Assembly (NCBI RefSeq): GCF_900091495.1
Contig: NZ_LT607413.1
Location: 558,001-622,000 of the forward strand
Direction of reading: 5' to 3'
DNA length: 64,000 nucleotides
Source of the DNA: Micromonospora echinospora
GTDB taxonomy: Bacteria > Actinomycetota > Actinomycetes > Mycobacteriales > Micromonosporaceae
Shown here: one piece after another, positions 17,004-25,195 of the stretch
How the letters are laid out: each line of letters starts with the position of its first letter
Position numbering within the stretch: the first letter of the stretch is position 1
Position numbers and translations under genes: made by a program
The notes under the pieces: generated by a model
Database searches by the model: none
What the model was told of the DNA's origin: nothing
What the model saw: only the letters and a program-made list of their open reading frames with translations

Positions 17004-17774
17004 CTACTCTGCCATATCCCGTTCCGGGGCCGGGAACCCGGCCCGGTCGAGCGCCGCCCGGTCCTTCTTGTCCAGCTCGGCACCGAGGGCGGCGAGCATG
17101 TCCGGCCGGCGTCGCGCGGTCCGGCGCAGCGCCTCGTCCCGCCGCCAGCGGGCGATCCGGCCGTGGTCACCGGAGCGGAGGATCTCCGGCACCTCGTGGC
17201 CGCGCCAGCTCGGCGGCTTGGTGTAGACGGGCGCCTCCAGCAACCCGTGGGCGTGCGACTCCTCGTCCAGCGACCCGGCGTTGCCGAGCACCCCGGGCAG
17301 CAGCCGGGTGACCGCCTCCAGGATCACCAGCACCGCCACCTCGCCGCCGAAGAGCACGTAGTCACCGAGGGAGACCTCGGTCACCGGCATCCGGGTGGCG
17401 GCGTGGTCCAGCACCCGCTGGTCGATGCCCTCATACCGGCCGCAGGCGAAGAGGAGGTGCTCCTCGGCGGCCAGCTCGTGTGCCATGGCCTGGGTGAACC
17501 GGGCCCCGGCCGGGGAGGGGACCAGCAGCCGGGGCGTCGGGGCGTCGGCCGGGGCCAGCGCGTCGAGCGCCTCACCCCACGGCTCCGGCCGCATCACCAT
17601 GCCCGGCCCGCCGCCGTACGGCGTGTCGTCGACCGTGCGGTGCACGTCGTGGGTCCAGGTCCGCAGGTCGTGTACGGCCAGCCGGAGCACCCCCCGCGCC
17701 CGGGCCCTGCCGATCAGCGACAGGTCGAGCGGGGTGAGGTACTCCGGGAAGATCGACACAACGTCGACGCGCAT
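17004..17774 (-). CDS. trmD: tRNA (guanine-N1-)-methyltransferase TrmD
   Basis: Methylates G37 next to the anticodon, preventing frameshifts. The SPOUT-fold knot is visible: [33 protein letters not shown] and the C-terminal DNA/tRNA-binding part [18 protein letters not shown]-terminal [13 protein letters not shown]. Length 256 residues from the ATG at 17774 (AGGAG ten bases upstream); a GTG at 17819 would add 15 Pro/Ala-rich residues and overlap rimM by 4 bp, so it cannot be excluded. Confidence 0.95.
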   Translation of the reverse strand: MRVDVVSIFPEYLTPLDLSLIGRARARGVLRLAVHDLRTWTHDVHRTVDDTPYGGGPGMVMRPEPWGEALDALAPADAPTPRLLVPSPAGARFTQAMAHELAAEEHLLFACGRYEGIDQRVLDHAATRMPVTEVSLGDYVLFGGEVAVLVILEAVTRLLPGVLGNAGSLDEESHAHGLLEAPVYTKPPSWRGHEVPEILRSGDHGRIARWRRDEALRRTARRRPDMLAALGAELDKKDRAALDRAGFPAPERDMAE

Positions 17775-17815
17775 GGCGGGGGTCGCTCCTGCGGGTGTCA
17801 CGGGTGGCGCCGGTG

Positions 17816-18370
17816 TCACAGGTCGAGCAGCCCGCCCGGCGGGTCGACGACGACGCGCCCACCGGCCAGGTCGACCTCCGGCACGATCGCCCGGACGAAC
17901 GGGATGAGCGCGGTACGCCCCTCCGGGCGTCGTACGACCAGCAGCTCGGAGGCGGGCGCGTGCTCGATGCGGGCCACCTCGCCCAGGTGCTCACCGGCCG
18001 GGGTGACCACGGCCAGCCCGACGAGCTGGTGGTCGTGGAACTCCTCCGGGTCCTCCGGCGGCGCGATCCCGGCGCTGTCCACGGCGAGCAGCGTGTTCCG
18101 CAGCGCCTCGGCGACCTCCCGGTCGAGCACGCCCTCGAAGACGACCAGCAGCCGTCCCTGGTGCCAGCGGGCGGACTCGACGGTCAGCCGGTCGGGCACC
18201 TGGTAGGGCACGCCCGGACCGGGTGCCGGGTTGGCGGGCCTCGCCCCCGACTCGGTGGTCAACACCGAGCCGGGGGCGAACCGCGTTTCAGGTTCGTCGG
18301 TCCGCACTTCCACGGTGACCTCACCGCGGACACCGTGCGGCTTACCGATCCTGCCGACGACGAGGAGCAT
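17816..18370 (-). CDS. rimM: Ribosome maturation factor RimM
   Basis: Needed for 30S head assembly with S19. N-terminal RimM barrel: [20 protein letters not shown] (motif [12 protein letters not shown]), then [16 protein letters not shown]. The C-terminal PRC-barrel part is [14 protein letters not shown] and [15 protein letters not shown]. 184 residues. The ATG at 18370 overlaps the TGA of the KH-protein gene by one base (TGATG), showing coupling. Confidence 0.95.
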   Translation of the reverse strand: MLLVVGRIGKPHGVRGEVTVEVRTDEPETRFAPGSVLTTESGARPANPAPGPGVPYQVPDRLTVESARWHQGRLLVVFEGVLDREVAEALRNTLLAVDSAGIAPPEDPEEFHDHQLVGLAVVTPAGEHLGEVARIEHAPASELLVVRRPEGRTALIPFVRAIVPEVDLAGGRVVVDPPGGLLDL

Positions 18371-18603
18371 CAGTACGAGTCGACGATGTCGACGCGTACC
18401 CCGCGCCCGCCGATGGAGCCGATCACCTGGCGCAGCGCCTTGGCGGTCCGGCCGGACCGCCCGATCACCGTGCCGAGGTCCTCCGGGTGCACGCGGACTT
18501 CCAGCCGCTTGCCCCGACGGGAGTCCACCAGCCGGACGCGCACGTCGTCCGGGTGGTCGACGATCCCCTTGACCAGGTGCTCCAGGGCCGGACGGATGGC
18601 CAC
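18370..18603 (-). CDS. KH-domain RNA-binding protein (KhpA/YlqC type)
   Basis: 77 residues containing a KH fold: ALEHLVKGIVDHPDDV, VRVHPEDLGTVIGRSGRT (the GxxG loop is GRSG) and ALRQVIGSIGG. KhpA-like proteins bind RNA and act in cell-size and ribosome-linked regulation in Gram-positive bacteria; the role here is inferred from family and from its place between rpsP and rimM. The GTG at 18603 starts one base after the rpsP stop and gives the normal family length; a GTG-like frame to 18630 would overlap rpsP. Confidence 0.92.
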   Translation of the reverse strand: MAIRPALEHLVKGIVDHPDDVRVRLVDSRRGKRLEVRVHPEDLGTVIGRSGRTAKALRQVIGSIGGRGVRVDIVDSY

Positions 18604-18604
18604 G

Positions 18605-19045
18605 TCAGGCCTGCTCACCGGAGTTCGCACCGGCCGGCTCCTCGGTCTTCGCCGCCTCGGCCTTCTCGGCCTTCTTCGCCGGCTTGGCCGGGGCGTCGGT
18701 CAGACCGGCCGCGGCCTTCGCCTCGGCCTCGTACGCCTCCTGGCGGTTGACCCGCTCCGCGGCGACCTTCAGCGGCGGCGGGGCCGGCAGGCCCTTGAAC
18801 TTCTGCCAGTCGCCGGTCAGCTCCAGCAGACGCTGCACCGCCTCGCTCGGCTGGGCGCCGACGGACAGCCAGTACTGGACCCGGTCCGACTTGACCTCGA
18901 TCACCGAAGGGTCTTCCTTCGGCTGGTAGATCCCGACGAACTCGATCGCCCGACCGTCACGCTTGGTGCGGGAGTCGGCGACGACGATGCGGTACTGCGG
19001 GTTGCGGATCTTGCCCATCCGCAGGAGCCGGATCTTTACGGCCAC
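18605..19045 (-). CDS. rpsP: 30S ribosomal protein S16
   Basis: [40 protein letters not shown] and [15 protein letters not shown] are diagnostic. The core ends near residue 85; the remaining about 60 residues are Ala/Lys/Glu-rich ([18 protein letters not shown]), a tail seen in actinobacterial S16. GTG start at 19045 with AGGAG nine bases upstream. First gene of the rpsP-KH-rimM-trmD run. The upstream 19046-19377 holds a repeat array but no gene. Confidence 0.96.
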   Translation of the reverse strand: MAVKIRLLRMGKIRNPQYRIVVADSRTKRDGRAIEFVGIYQPKEDPSVIEVKSDRVQYWLSVGAQPSEAVQRLLELTGDWQKFKGLPAPPPLKVAAERVNRQEAYEAEAKAAAGLTDAPAKPAKKAEKAEAAKTEEPAGANSGEQA

Positions 19046-19251
19046 AGTGTTTTCGCTCCTGTTGCGATTCTCACCGGCCCGAACGGGCGGTGCGGCGGGG
19101 TGAGAGCCGACCGGCACAGTGGGGATGGGCCGGGGACTGCTCGGGTGGACTGGCGGCATGCCCGGGTTAGAGGGCGCCGGACACGCGCCGGATACCAGCC
19201 AGCCATTGTGCCAGATTCCAGGCCGATCCCTCGCACCGGGTCGCCTCGGCG

Positions 19252-19383
19252 GCCCGCACGTGTCTCCTCGGTGGCCCGCACGCGTCGACCCGGCGGCCCG
19301 CACGCGTCGGCTCAGCGGCCCGCACGCGTCGACCCGGCGGCCCGCACGCGTCGGCTCAGCGTCCCAGATGCGCCGGCTCAGCG
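19252..19383. repeat. 22-bp tandem repeat array, six units
   Basis: Six consecutive 22-bp units (19252, 19274, 19296, 19318, 19340, 19362). Units 2 and 4 read GCCCGCACGCGTCGACCCGG+CG; 3 and 5 read the variant ending GGCTCAGCG, so there is a 44-bp higher-order period. Units 1 and 6 are degenerate; a further degenerate unit may precede 19252. The array runs into the stop codon of the DUF402 gene (19378-19380). The rest of 19046-19377 shows no gene. Confidence 0.92.
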
Positions 19384-20028
19384 GACGGGCGGGCGGTCCC
19401 AGCCCGGCGGCAGGGCCGACGGGGCGACCCACTCCGCCGGCGGGGTGAAGTCGCACCAGGTGCCGTCGAACGGGAACTGTCCCGCCTCGGCGAGCGCGAT
19501 CACCCGCCGCCCTTCGGCGCGGACCGCCGCCTCGTCGGTGACCCAGTAGTGCTCGGGCAGGGCGAGCCGCTCGGCGAACTCCTCCTCGTCCTTCCACTGC
19601 CAGCTCAGGTCCGATCGCACGACCACGTCGAGGTCCTGGTCGACCATGTCCACCCCGGCGAGGTGACCGTCGTCCCAGCGGACGCCCGGTTCCTCGAGGT
19701 TCACGTACCAGTTGGCGAAACAGCCCTCTTCGTCGGAGAACCACCAGACCGAATGGGCGGCCCCGGCGGGCAGGAACTTCAGCAACGGCGGGCCGTTCCA
19801 GCGGCTCACCGCCAGCCCGTACGACGGGGAGGTCACCCACTCGGCGAACGGCATCGTCCGCATGCCCCGGCCGTCGGCGCTGACCTCGCTGGCCACCGGG
19901 GAGTCCCGGGCGATCCAGAGCAGCAGGCCGCGCTCGTCGTCGCTGACCACCCGGGCCGGGCGGACCCAGCCGATCCGGCCCCGCCGCACGTTCCGGTGCA
20001 TGATCAGTCGTCCCGGCTCGAACCGCAC
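19378..20028 (-). CDS. DUF402 domain protein (nucleotide phosphatase-like)
   Basis: 216 residues of the DUF402 family, whose studied members (FomD, Ntdp) are metal-dependent nucleotide hydrolases. Visible: an N-terminal small barrel ([19 protein letters not shown]), [18 protein letters not shown], the acidic metal-site motif [17 protein letters not shown], and [14 protein letters not shown] near the end. The substrate is not predictable. I chose the GTG at 20028 (MRFEPGRL), preceded by GGAGGCG; an ATG 10 residues further in is possible. The stop lies inside the sixth unit of the 22-bp repeat array. Confidence 0.85.
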   Translation of the reverse strand: MRFEPGRLIMHRNVRRGRIGWVRPARVVSDDERGLLLWIARDSPVASEVSADGRGMRTMPFAEWVTSPSYGLAVSRWNGPPLLKFLPAGAAHSVWWFSDEEGCFANWYVNLEEPGVRWDDGHLAGVDMVDQDLDVVVRSDLSWQWKDEEEFAERLALPEHYWVTDEAAVRAEGRRVIALAEAGQFPFDGTWCDFTPPAEWVAPSALPPGWDRPPVR

Positions 20029-20104
20029 CCGCGCCTCCGCTCTCTCCCCGTCCCGCCCGCTCGCCGACCCGCGTGCACGCCGATCTGCCCGCACGTCGAG
20101 TCGC

Positions 20105-20162
20105 GTGGTAGCCGGGGGCCCCTGCTCCGCACCAGGCGGTAACCGGGGTCCCCTGCTACCAC
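20105..20162 (-). repeat. Interspersed palindromic element, copy A
   Basis: Arms 20105-20130 and 20136-20162 form a near-perfect stem: the outer GTGGTAGC/GCTACCAC pair exactly, and the inner GGGGCCCC-like part pairs with few mismatches. It lies directly 3' of proS (its stop is 20169-20171), with the shared tail CCGCACGTCA. A related copy follows glnD at 31158-31230. A terminator-like or MITE-like role is inferred. Confidence 0.75.
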
Positions 20163-20168
20163 CGCACG

Positions 20169-21575
20169 TCAGTACGCCCGGGCGAGGATGGCGACCAGGT
20201 CGGCCTCGTCCTCCGAGTCGGGCACGGAACCGTCGGCCCGCAGCAGGCAACGCACGGTCACGCCCTGGGCGTTCGCCTCCGCCTCGCCCGCGACCCCCAC
20301 CGCCGACCACGGCACCCGGGCCCAGCCGGTGGCGGCGGCCTCGATCGCCTCGGCCAGCGTGGCCACCTCACGGGTACGGGACTCGCGGTGGGCCAGCGCC
20401 TGGTCGTACAGGGCCTGCTGGTCGGCGGTCAGCGCGGCGAGCACCGCGTCGACCACGTCGGTCACCGGCACCGGGGTCTTCGAGCCGTCCGTCCGGCGGA
20501 CCACCACCGCGTTGCCGGCGGCCAGGTCCCGGGGGCCGACCTCGACCCGTACCGGGTAGCCGCGCAGCTCGGCGTCGACGGCCCGGCGGCCGAACGGGGT
20601 GTCGGTGCGGTCGTCGAGCGCGACCCGGACCCCGGCATCGCGCAGCGCGTCACGGAGCTTGCCGGCCGCCTCGCCGACGCCCTCGCCGTCCTTGACCACC
20701 ATCACGTACGCCTGGACCGGCGCCAGCTTCGGCGGCACCCGCAGGCCGTTGTCGTCGCCGTGGCACATGATCAGGCCGCCGAGCATCCGGGTCGAGGTGC
20801 CCCAGGAGGTCGTCCAGGCGTGCTCCCGGCCACCCTCGGCGGAGGAGTAGGTGATGTCGAACGCCTTGGCGAAGTTCTGCCCCAGCTCGTGGCTGGTGCC
20901 GAGCTGGAGGGCCTTGCCGTCGCCCATCATGCCTTCGAGCGTGTAGGTCGCGGTCGCCCCGGCGAACCGCTCCCGGGCGGTCTTCAGGCCCACCTGCACC
21001 GGGATGGCCAGGACGTTGACCATGAGGTCCTCGTACGCCTCGTGCAGGATCTTCCGCGCGTAGGAGCGGGCGTCGGACCGGGTGGCGTGCGCGGTGTGCC
21101 CCTCCTGCCAGAGGAACTCGCTGGTGCGCAGGAAGACCCGGGGGCGCAGCTCCCAGCGGACCACGTTGGCCCACTGGTTGAGCAGGAGCGGCAGGTCCCG
21201 GTAGGAGTCCACCCACTTGGCCATGAACTCGCCGATGACCGTCTCGCTGGTCGGCCGCACCACCACCGGCTCGGCGAGTTGCTTGCCGCCACCGTGGGTG
21301 ACCACGGCCAGCTCGGGCGAGAAGCCCTCGACGTGCTCGGCCTCCCGCTTGAGGTAGCTCTCCGGGATGAAGAGCGGGAAGTACGCGTTCTCCGCACCGG
21401 CGTCCTTGATCCGGGCGTCCATCTCGGCCTGCATCCGTTCCCAGATGGCGTAGCCGGCCGGTCGGATGACCATGGTGCCCCGCACCGGCCCGTTGTCGGC
21501 GAGCTTCGCCTTGGCGATCAGGTCCTGGTACCAGCGGGGGAAGTCCTCCGCGCGGGGAGTGAGCACGCGTGCCAT
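20169..21575 (-). CDS. proS: Proline--tRNA ligase (short, eukaryote/archaeon-like type)
   Basis: Class II tRNA synthetase of 468 residues, without the bacterial editing insert. Motifs: MARVLTPRAEDFPRWYQDLI start; motif 1 region RGTMVIRPAGYAIWERMQ; motif 2 VVRWELRPRVFLRTSEFLWQ (about 155-175), motif 3 further on around TTSWGTSTRMLGGLIMCHGDD; anticodon-binding domain KLAPVQAYVMVVKDG and VEVGPRDLAAGNAVVVRR. It is monocistronic here, followed by a palindromic element. The organism's other proS, if any, is not in the window. Confidence 0.95.
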   Translation of the reverse strand: MARVLTPRAEDFPRWYQDLIAKAKLADNGPVRGTMVIRPAGYAIWERMQAEMDARIKDAGAENAYFPLFIPESYLKREAEHVEGFSPELAVVTHGGGKQLAEPVVVRPTSETVIGEFMAKWVDSYRDLPLLLNQWANVVRWELRPRVFLRTSEFLWQEGHTAHATRSDARSYARKILHEAYEDLMVNVLAIPVQVGLKTARERFAGATATYTLEGMMGDGKALQLGTSHELGQNFAKAFDITYSSAEGGREHAWTTSWGTSTRMLGGLIMCHGDDNGLRVPPKLAPVQAYVMVVKDGEGVGEAAGKLRDALRDAGVRVALDDRTDTPFGRRAVDAELRGYPVRVEVGPRDLAAGNAVVVRRTDGSKTPVPVTDVVDAVLAALTADQQALYDQALAHRESRTREVATLAEAIEAAATGWARVPWSAVGVAGEAEANAQGVTVRCLLRADGSVPDSEDEADLVAILARAY

Positions 21576-21775
21576 GACCGGACATCCTATGCGCCCGGTC
21601 GGCGGGGCCCACGACCGGACGCGGTGGGTCCCGCCGGTCCCGGGCGGACGACGGGCGGCTCTGCCATCATGGGGGAGCCTGTTCCGGGTCGCCGGACCGA
21701 ACCTGCGCGCCTCCCGACCGCCCGGTGGTCCGGTGAAACGTCCGGGCCGGCGACGCGGAGAACGGGAGACGGACG

Positions 21776-22951
21776 GTGGATCTCGCCGAGGCGATGCGCC
21801 AGGTGCTGCGTGCGTCGCACCGCACCCGCCCGGAGGACCTGCCGGACCTGGTGATGCGGGTCGCGCCGCTGCTCGACGCGAGCGCGGTGCTGCTCTACCT
21901 GGTCGACCACCAGCAACGGTGGCTGGTGCCGCTCACCGGCACGCTCTCCCCGGCCCGCCAGCCGGTGCCGATCTCCGGCACGGTCGCCGGACGGACGTTC
22001 GGCACGCTGGCCGACCACGAGGTCCCCGGCGCGGACGGCGTGTCGCTCTGGATTCCCCTGCTCGACGGCGCCGAGCGACTCGGCGTGCTGGAGGTGGTCG
22101 GCACCGGCAGCTACGACGAGGCGCGCCACGAGGACCTACGGATCTTCGCCACCCTGATGGCCGAGCTGACGGTCACCCGGGGCCTGTACGGCGACACCCT
22201 GGAACTGCTCCGGCGACGGGCCCCGATGCAGCTCCCCGCCGAGCTGTTGCGGGCCCAACTCCCACCGTTGACCTTCGCCACCGAACGACTGGTGATCAGT
22301 GGACTGCTGGAGCCCTGCTACCAGGTGGGCGGGGACGCCTTCGACTACTCGGTCACCGGGGACCTGGCCCATCTGGCGCTCTTCGACGCGGTCGGCCACG
22401 GCTCGCAGGGCGGCCTGCGGGCCGCGGTACTCGCCTCGATCGCGTTGGCCGCGTACCGCAACGCCCGGCGCGGCGCGCTGCCGCTGGTCGAGACGTACCA
22501 CCACATCGACCGGGCGGTCCGGGCCCACGACCGGGCCGGGATGATCACGGCGGTCCTGGCCGAGCTGGACCAGGGCACCGGGCGGCTACGGGTGATCTCG
22601 GCCGGGCACCCGAGCGGGCTGGTGCTGCGCGGCGGACGGCTGGTGCGGATCCTGCCGACGCCGACCGCGCTGCCGATGACCCTGGGCGACCTGCAACCTC
22701 CGCAGGTGGCCGAGGAGGACCTGCAACCCGGCGACGACGTGCTGCTCTACACCGACGGCATCGTCGAGGCACGCTCGGCCGACGGCGAGCCGTTCGGCGT
22801 GGACCGGCTGGTCGACTTCGCCGTCCGGGCCCTGGCCGACGGCCTGCCCGCCCCGGAGACCACCCGCCGGCTCGTGCACGCCATCCTCGACTACCAGAAC
22901 GACGAGCTGACCGACGACGCCACCCTGCTGATGGCCCGCTGGCTCGGCTGA
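21776..22951 (+). CDS. SpoIIE-type PP2C phosphatase with N-terminal sensor domain
   Basis: 391 residues. Residues about 10-140 look like a GAF-type sensor (LLDASAVLLYLVDHQQRWLVPL, VSLWIPLLDGAERLGVLEVVG). The C-terminal part is a SpoIIE/RsbU phosphatase: VGGDAFDYSVTGDLAHLALF (metal Asp), DAVGHGSQGGLRAAVL, VISAGHPSGLVLRGG, DVLLYTDGIVEAR and NDELTDDATLLMARW. Such enzymes dephosphorylate anti-sigma antagonists in partner-switching cascades. No antagonist or anti-sigma gene is adjacent, so its target is unknown. GTG start at 21776 with GGAGACGGAC upstream. Confidence 0.9.
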   Translation: MDLAEAMRQVLRASHRTRPEDLPDLVMRVAPLLDASAVLLYLVDHQQRWLVPLTGTLSPARQPVPISGTVAGRTFGTLADHEVPGADGVSLWIPLLDGAERLGVLEVVGTGSYDEARHEDLRIFATLMAELTVTRGLYGDTLELLRRRAPMQLPAELLRAQLPPLTFATERLVISGLLEPCYQVGGDAFDYSVTGDLAHLALFDAVGHGSQGGLRAAVLASIALAAYRNARRGALPLVETYHHIDRAVRAHDRAGMITAVLAELDQGTGRLRVISAGHPSGLVLRGGRLVRILPTPTALPMTLGDLQPPQVAEEDLQPGDDVLLYTDGIVEARSADGEPFGVDRLVDFAVRALADGLPAPETTRRLVHAILDYQNDELTDDATLLMARWLG

Positions 22952-23015
22952 CCGCGCACTCGCCCGCCGCGCGAGTGCGACGATCCGCTGGTGCGCGACC
23001 GTAGACTTCGGCCGG

Positions 23016-23819
23016 ATGGACGGGATCCGGGACGCCGCGCGGCAGCGGCTGCGTGACACGATCGTCGACGCCGCCCGCACACAGGCCGTCGCCGTCGGCT
23101 GGGACGGCGTGCGCATGGGCGGTGTGGCGAGCGCGGCGGGGGTGAGCCGGCAGACCGTCTACAACGAGTTCGGCAGCAAGGCGGGGCTGGCCGAGGCGCT
23201 CGCCCGCCGCGAGGTCGACCGGTTCGTCGCGGACGTCCGGGCGGCGCTGCGCCAGCACGGCGACGACGTGCGCGCCGGGGCGTACGCGGCAATCGCGCAC
23301 ACCCTCACCGAGGCGGCGGGCAACCCGTTGGTCAAGGCGATCCTGACCAGTGCCCGGGGTGGCTCGGACGCGCTGCTGCCCTACCTGACGACGCGCGCGG
23401 AGCTGGTGCTCGACGAGGCGACGGGGGCGTTGCTGGAGTGGGCCGGTCACCGGCTGCCGGAGGCCGACCCGGCGGCGCTGGCCTTCGCCGCCGACGCGGT
23501 CGTCCGCCTGGTGGTCAGCCACATCGTGCTGCCGCAGGCACCACCCGACCGGACCGCACGGCACCTGACGACCCTGGCTCTCCAGCTGCTCTCCGCCACC
23601 ACGTCCACCCCGGCGGCCACGCTGGCCCCGAGCGCAACGCCAACCCCGATGGCCACGCCCACCCCGACGGCCACGCCCACCCCGACGGCCACGCCCACCC
23701 CGACGGCCACGCCCACCCCGAGGGGCACGCCCACCCCGACGGGCACGCCGACGCCGATCGCCCCGGCGGTGGACCACGGGGCCACCGGTGCCCGGCGGGT
23801 CGCCCCGCCGACCCCGTGA
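23016..23819 (+). CDS. TetR-family regulator with Thr-Pro repeat C-terminal tail
   Basis: Residues 1-60 form a TetR HTH: TIVDAARTQAVAVGWDGVRM, SAAGVSRQTVYNEFGSKAGL. Residues about 60-195 are the helical ligand/dimer domain (LTEAAGNPLVKAILTSARGG). From about 197 the protein turns into a low-complexity tail of (ATPTPT)n, about 40 residues, encoded by an 18-bp repeat, followed by a short Pro-rich end. Such a tail is very unusual in TetR proteins. Ligand and targets unknown; the next gene, an amidohydrolase, is convergent. ATG at 23016. Confidence 0.88.
   Translation: MDGIRDAARQRLRDTIVDAARTQAVAVGWDGVRMGGVASAAGVSRQTVYNEFGSKAGLAEALARREVDRFVADVRAALRQHGDDVRAGAYAAIAHTLTEAAGNPLVKAILTSARGGSDALLPYLTTRAELVLDEATGALLEWAGHRLPEADPAALAFAADAVVRLVVSHIVLPQAPPDRTARHLTTLALQLLSATTSTPAATLAPSATPTPMATPTPTATPTPTATPTPTATPTPRGTPTPTGTPTPIAPAVDHGATGARRVAPPTP
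23641..23755. repeat. 18-bp coding repeat in TetR gene
   Basis: Unit CCGACGGCCACGCCCACC occurs identically three times in a row and with one to three changes on both sides (about six units). Every unit is in frame (six codons, TATPTP), so copy number could change without frameshift. Confidence 0.9.
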
Positions 23820-23858
23820 GCGCCGGCCGGGAGGGCTCACTCGCACTCCGTCGTACGG

Positions 23859-24938
23859 TCAGCGGAGCGGGCGGCCCCGGAGGACGACGCGGCTGGGGGC
23901 GCGCACGACACGCAGGTCGCGACGCGGATCCTCGGGGTAGACGACCAGGTCGGCGGGGCCGCCCTCGGTGAGTCCGCCGAAGCCGAGCCAGGCGCGCCCG
24001 CCCCAGGAGGCGGCGGCGAGCACGTCCGGCGGGGTCATCCCGGCCCGCTCGTGCAACAGCAGCATCTCGTCGGCGGCCAGCCCGTGGTCGATGCCGCCGC
24101 CCGCGTCGGTGCCGACGTAGATCGGCACACCTGCCTCGTACGCGGCCCGGACCACGTCGGGAAAGCCGTCCCGCAGGGCGAGCATGTGGTCGGCGTACCC
24201 GGGGAACTTCTCCCGGGCCTGGTCGGCGATCCGGCCGAAGGTCTGGATGTTGATCATGGTGGGCACCAGGGCGGTCCCCCGGCGGGCCATCTCGTCGACC
24301 AGGTCGAGGCTGAGGCCGGTGCCGTGCTCCACCGAGTCGACCCCGGCGCGCACCATGATCGCGACAGCCTCCTCGGAGAAGGTGTGCACGGCGGCGCGGA
24401 CGCCGGCGCGGTGCGCGGCCTCGACCGCCGCGGTCATGGTGGCCGCGTCCCAGGCCGGCGCGAGGTCCCCGACGCCCCGGTCGATCCAGTCACCGACCAG
24501 CTTGACCCAGCCGTTGCCGGCGCGGGCCTGCGCGGCCACGGTCGCGGCGACCTCGGTCGCCGGCACCTCCACCCCGATGTCCCGCAGGTAGCGCCGGGGC
24601 GGGGCGATGTGCCGGCCGGCCCGGGCCAGTCGCGGCAGGTCGGGGTCGTCGTCGAGTTCCGGGTACGGGTACGGCGAACCGGCGTCGCGGATGGCCAGCA
24701 CCCCGGCGTCCCGGTCGACGATGGCCAGTTCCCGCGCCTGTTCCAGCGAGCCGACCGGCGCGCCGCCCCGGGCGATGCCGATGTGGCAGTGCGCGTCGAC
24801 CAGGCCGGGCAGGATCCACCCGCCGTCGGCGATCGTCTCCGCGCCGGCGACCGGTTCGAAGGTCACCCGGTCCCCCACCAGCCACAGGTCGCGCTCCTCG
24901 TCGTCGGGGAGCACCACACCGCGTACGTGCCAGGCCAT
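23859..24938 (-). CDS. Amidohydrolase-family metal-dependent hydrolase
   Basis: 359 residues of the amidohydrolase superfamily (imidazolonepropionase/prolidase-like branch). Metal ligands: VDAHCHIG (HxH), WVKLVGDW (bridging Lys), AAVHTFSE, VEHGTGLS and GTDAGG (Asp). Typical N- and C-terminal small-barrel strands (DGGWILPGLVDA; GPADLVVYPEDPR). The substrate, presumably a cyclic amide or dipeptide, is not readable. ATG at 24938 with GGAGGA six bases upstream is a clear start. Divergent from the subtilase gene, with a 257-bp spacer containing an A/T-rich stretch. Confidence 0.88.
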   Translation of the reverse strand: MAWHVRGVVLPDDEERDLWLVGDRVTFEPVAGAETIADGGWILPGLVDAHCHIGIARGGAPVGSLEQARELAIVDRDAGVLAIRDAGSPYPYPELDDDPDLPRLARAGRHIAPPRRYLRDIGVEVPATEVAATVAAQARAGNGWVKLVGDWIDRGVGDLAPAWDAATMTAAVEAAHRAGVRAAVHTFSEEAVAIMVRAGVDSVEHGTGLSLDLVDEMARRGTALVPTMINIQTFGRIADQAREKFPGYADHMLALRDGFPDVVRAAYEAGVPIYVGTDAGGGIDHGLAADEMLLLHERAGMTPPDVLAAASWGGRAWLGFGGLTEGGPADLVVYPEDPRRDLRVVRAPSRVVLRGRPLR

Positions 24939-25042
24939 TCGTCCTCCGTCTTGCCGGTAGCGGGCGGTCGGAGCCATTCTTCCCCGCCGCGCCGGAGGTC
25001 GCGGGCCGGGACAGGGCGGAAACACCCATGTCCAATCCGTAA

Positions 25043-25098
25043 TCAATCCAACACACAGAGCGACACGAACGGTTGATTGACAGATTTATTTATTTAAG
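25043..25098 (+). promoter_or_regulatory. A/T-rich candidate promoter of the subtilase gene
   Basis: TCAATC (25043-25048) and GATTGA (25075-25080) form a separated inverted repeat; TTGACA occurs at 25077-25082 followed by an A/T-rich run (ATTTATTTATTTAAG). In this GC-rich genome a stretch so low in G/C is striking. No convincing -10 at standard spacing. Placed about 115 bp before the GTG. Confidence 0.4.
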
Positions 25099-25195
25099 CC
25101 TGTCTTGATGTCGGGGGCACGCGGGATCAGGATGCACCGGTGGATCCCGGGCTGTCCGGGCTCTTCTCCTCGCCTCACAAAGGAGCGTCACAACC

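Noticed and set aside
19252..19383. Possible CRISPR or origin iterons
   Set aside because: Units are head-to-tail without unique spacers and no cas or replication gene is near; no A/T-rich region or clear DnaA boxes.
23641..23755. Possible CRISPR-like array
   Set aside because: The 18-bp units are contiguous, in frame, without spacers; they encode a Thr-Pro tail.
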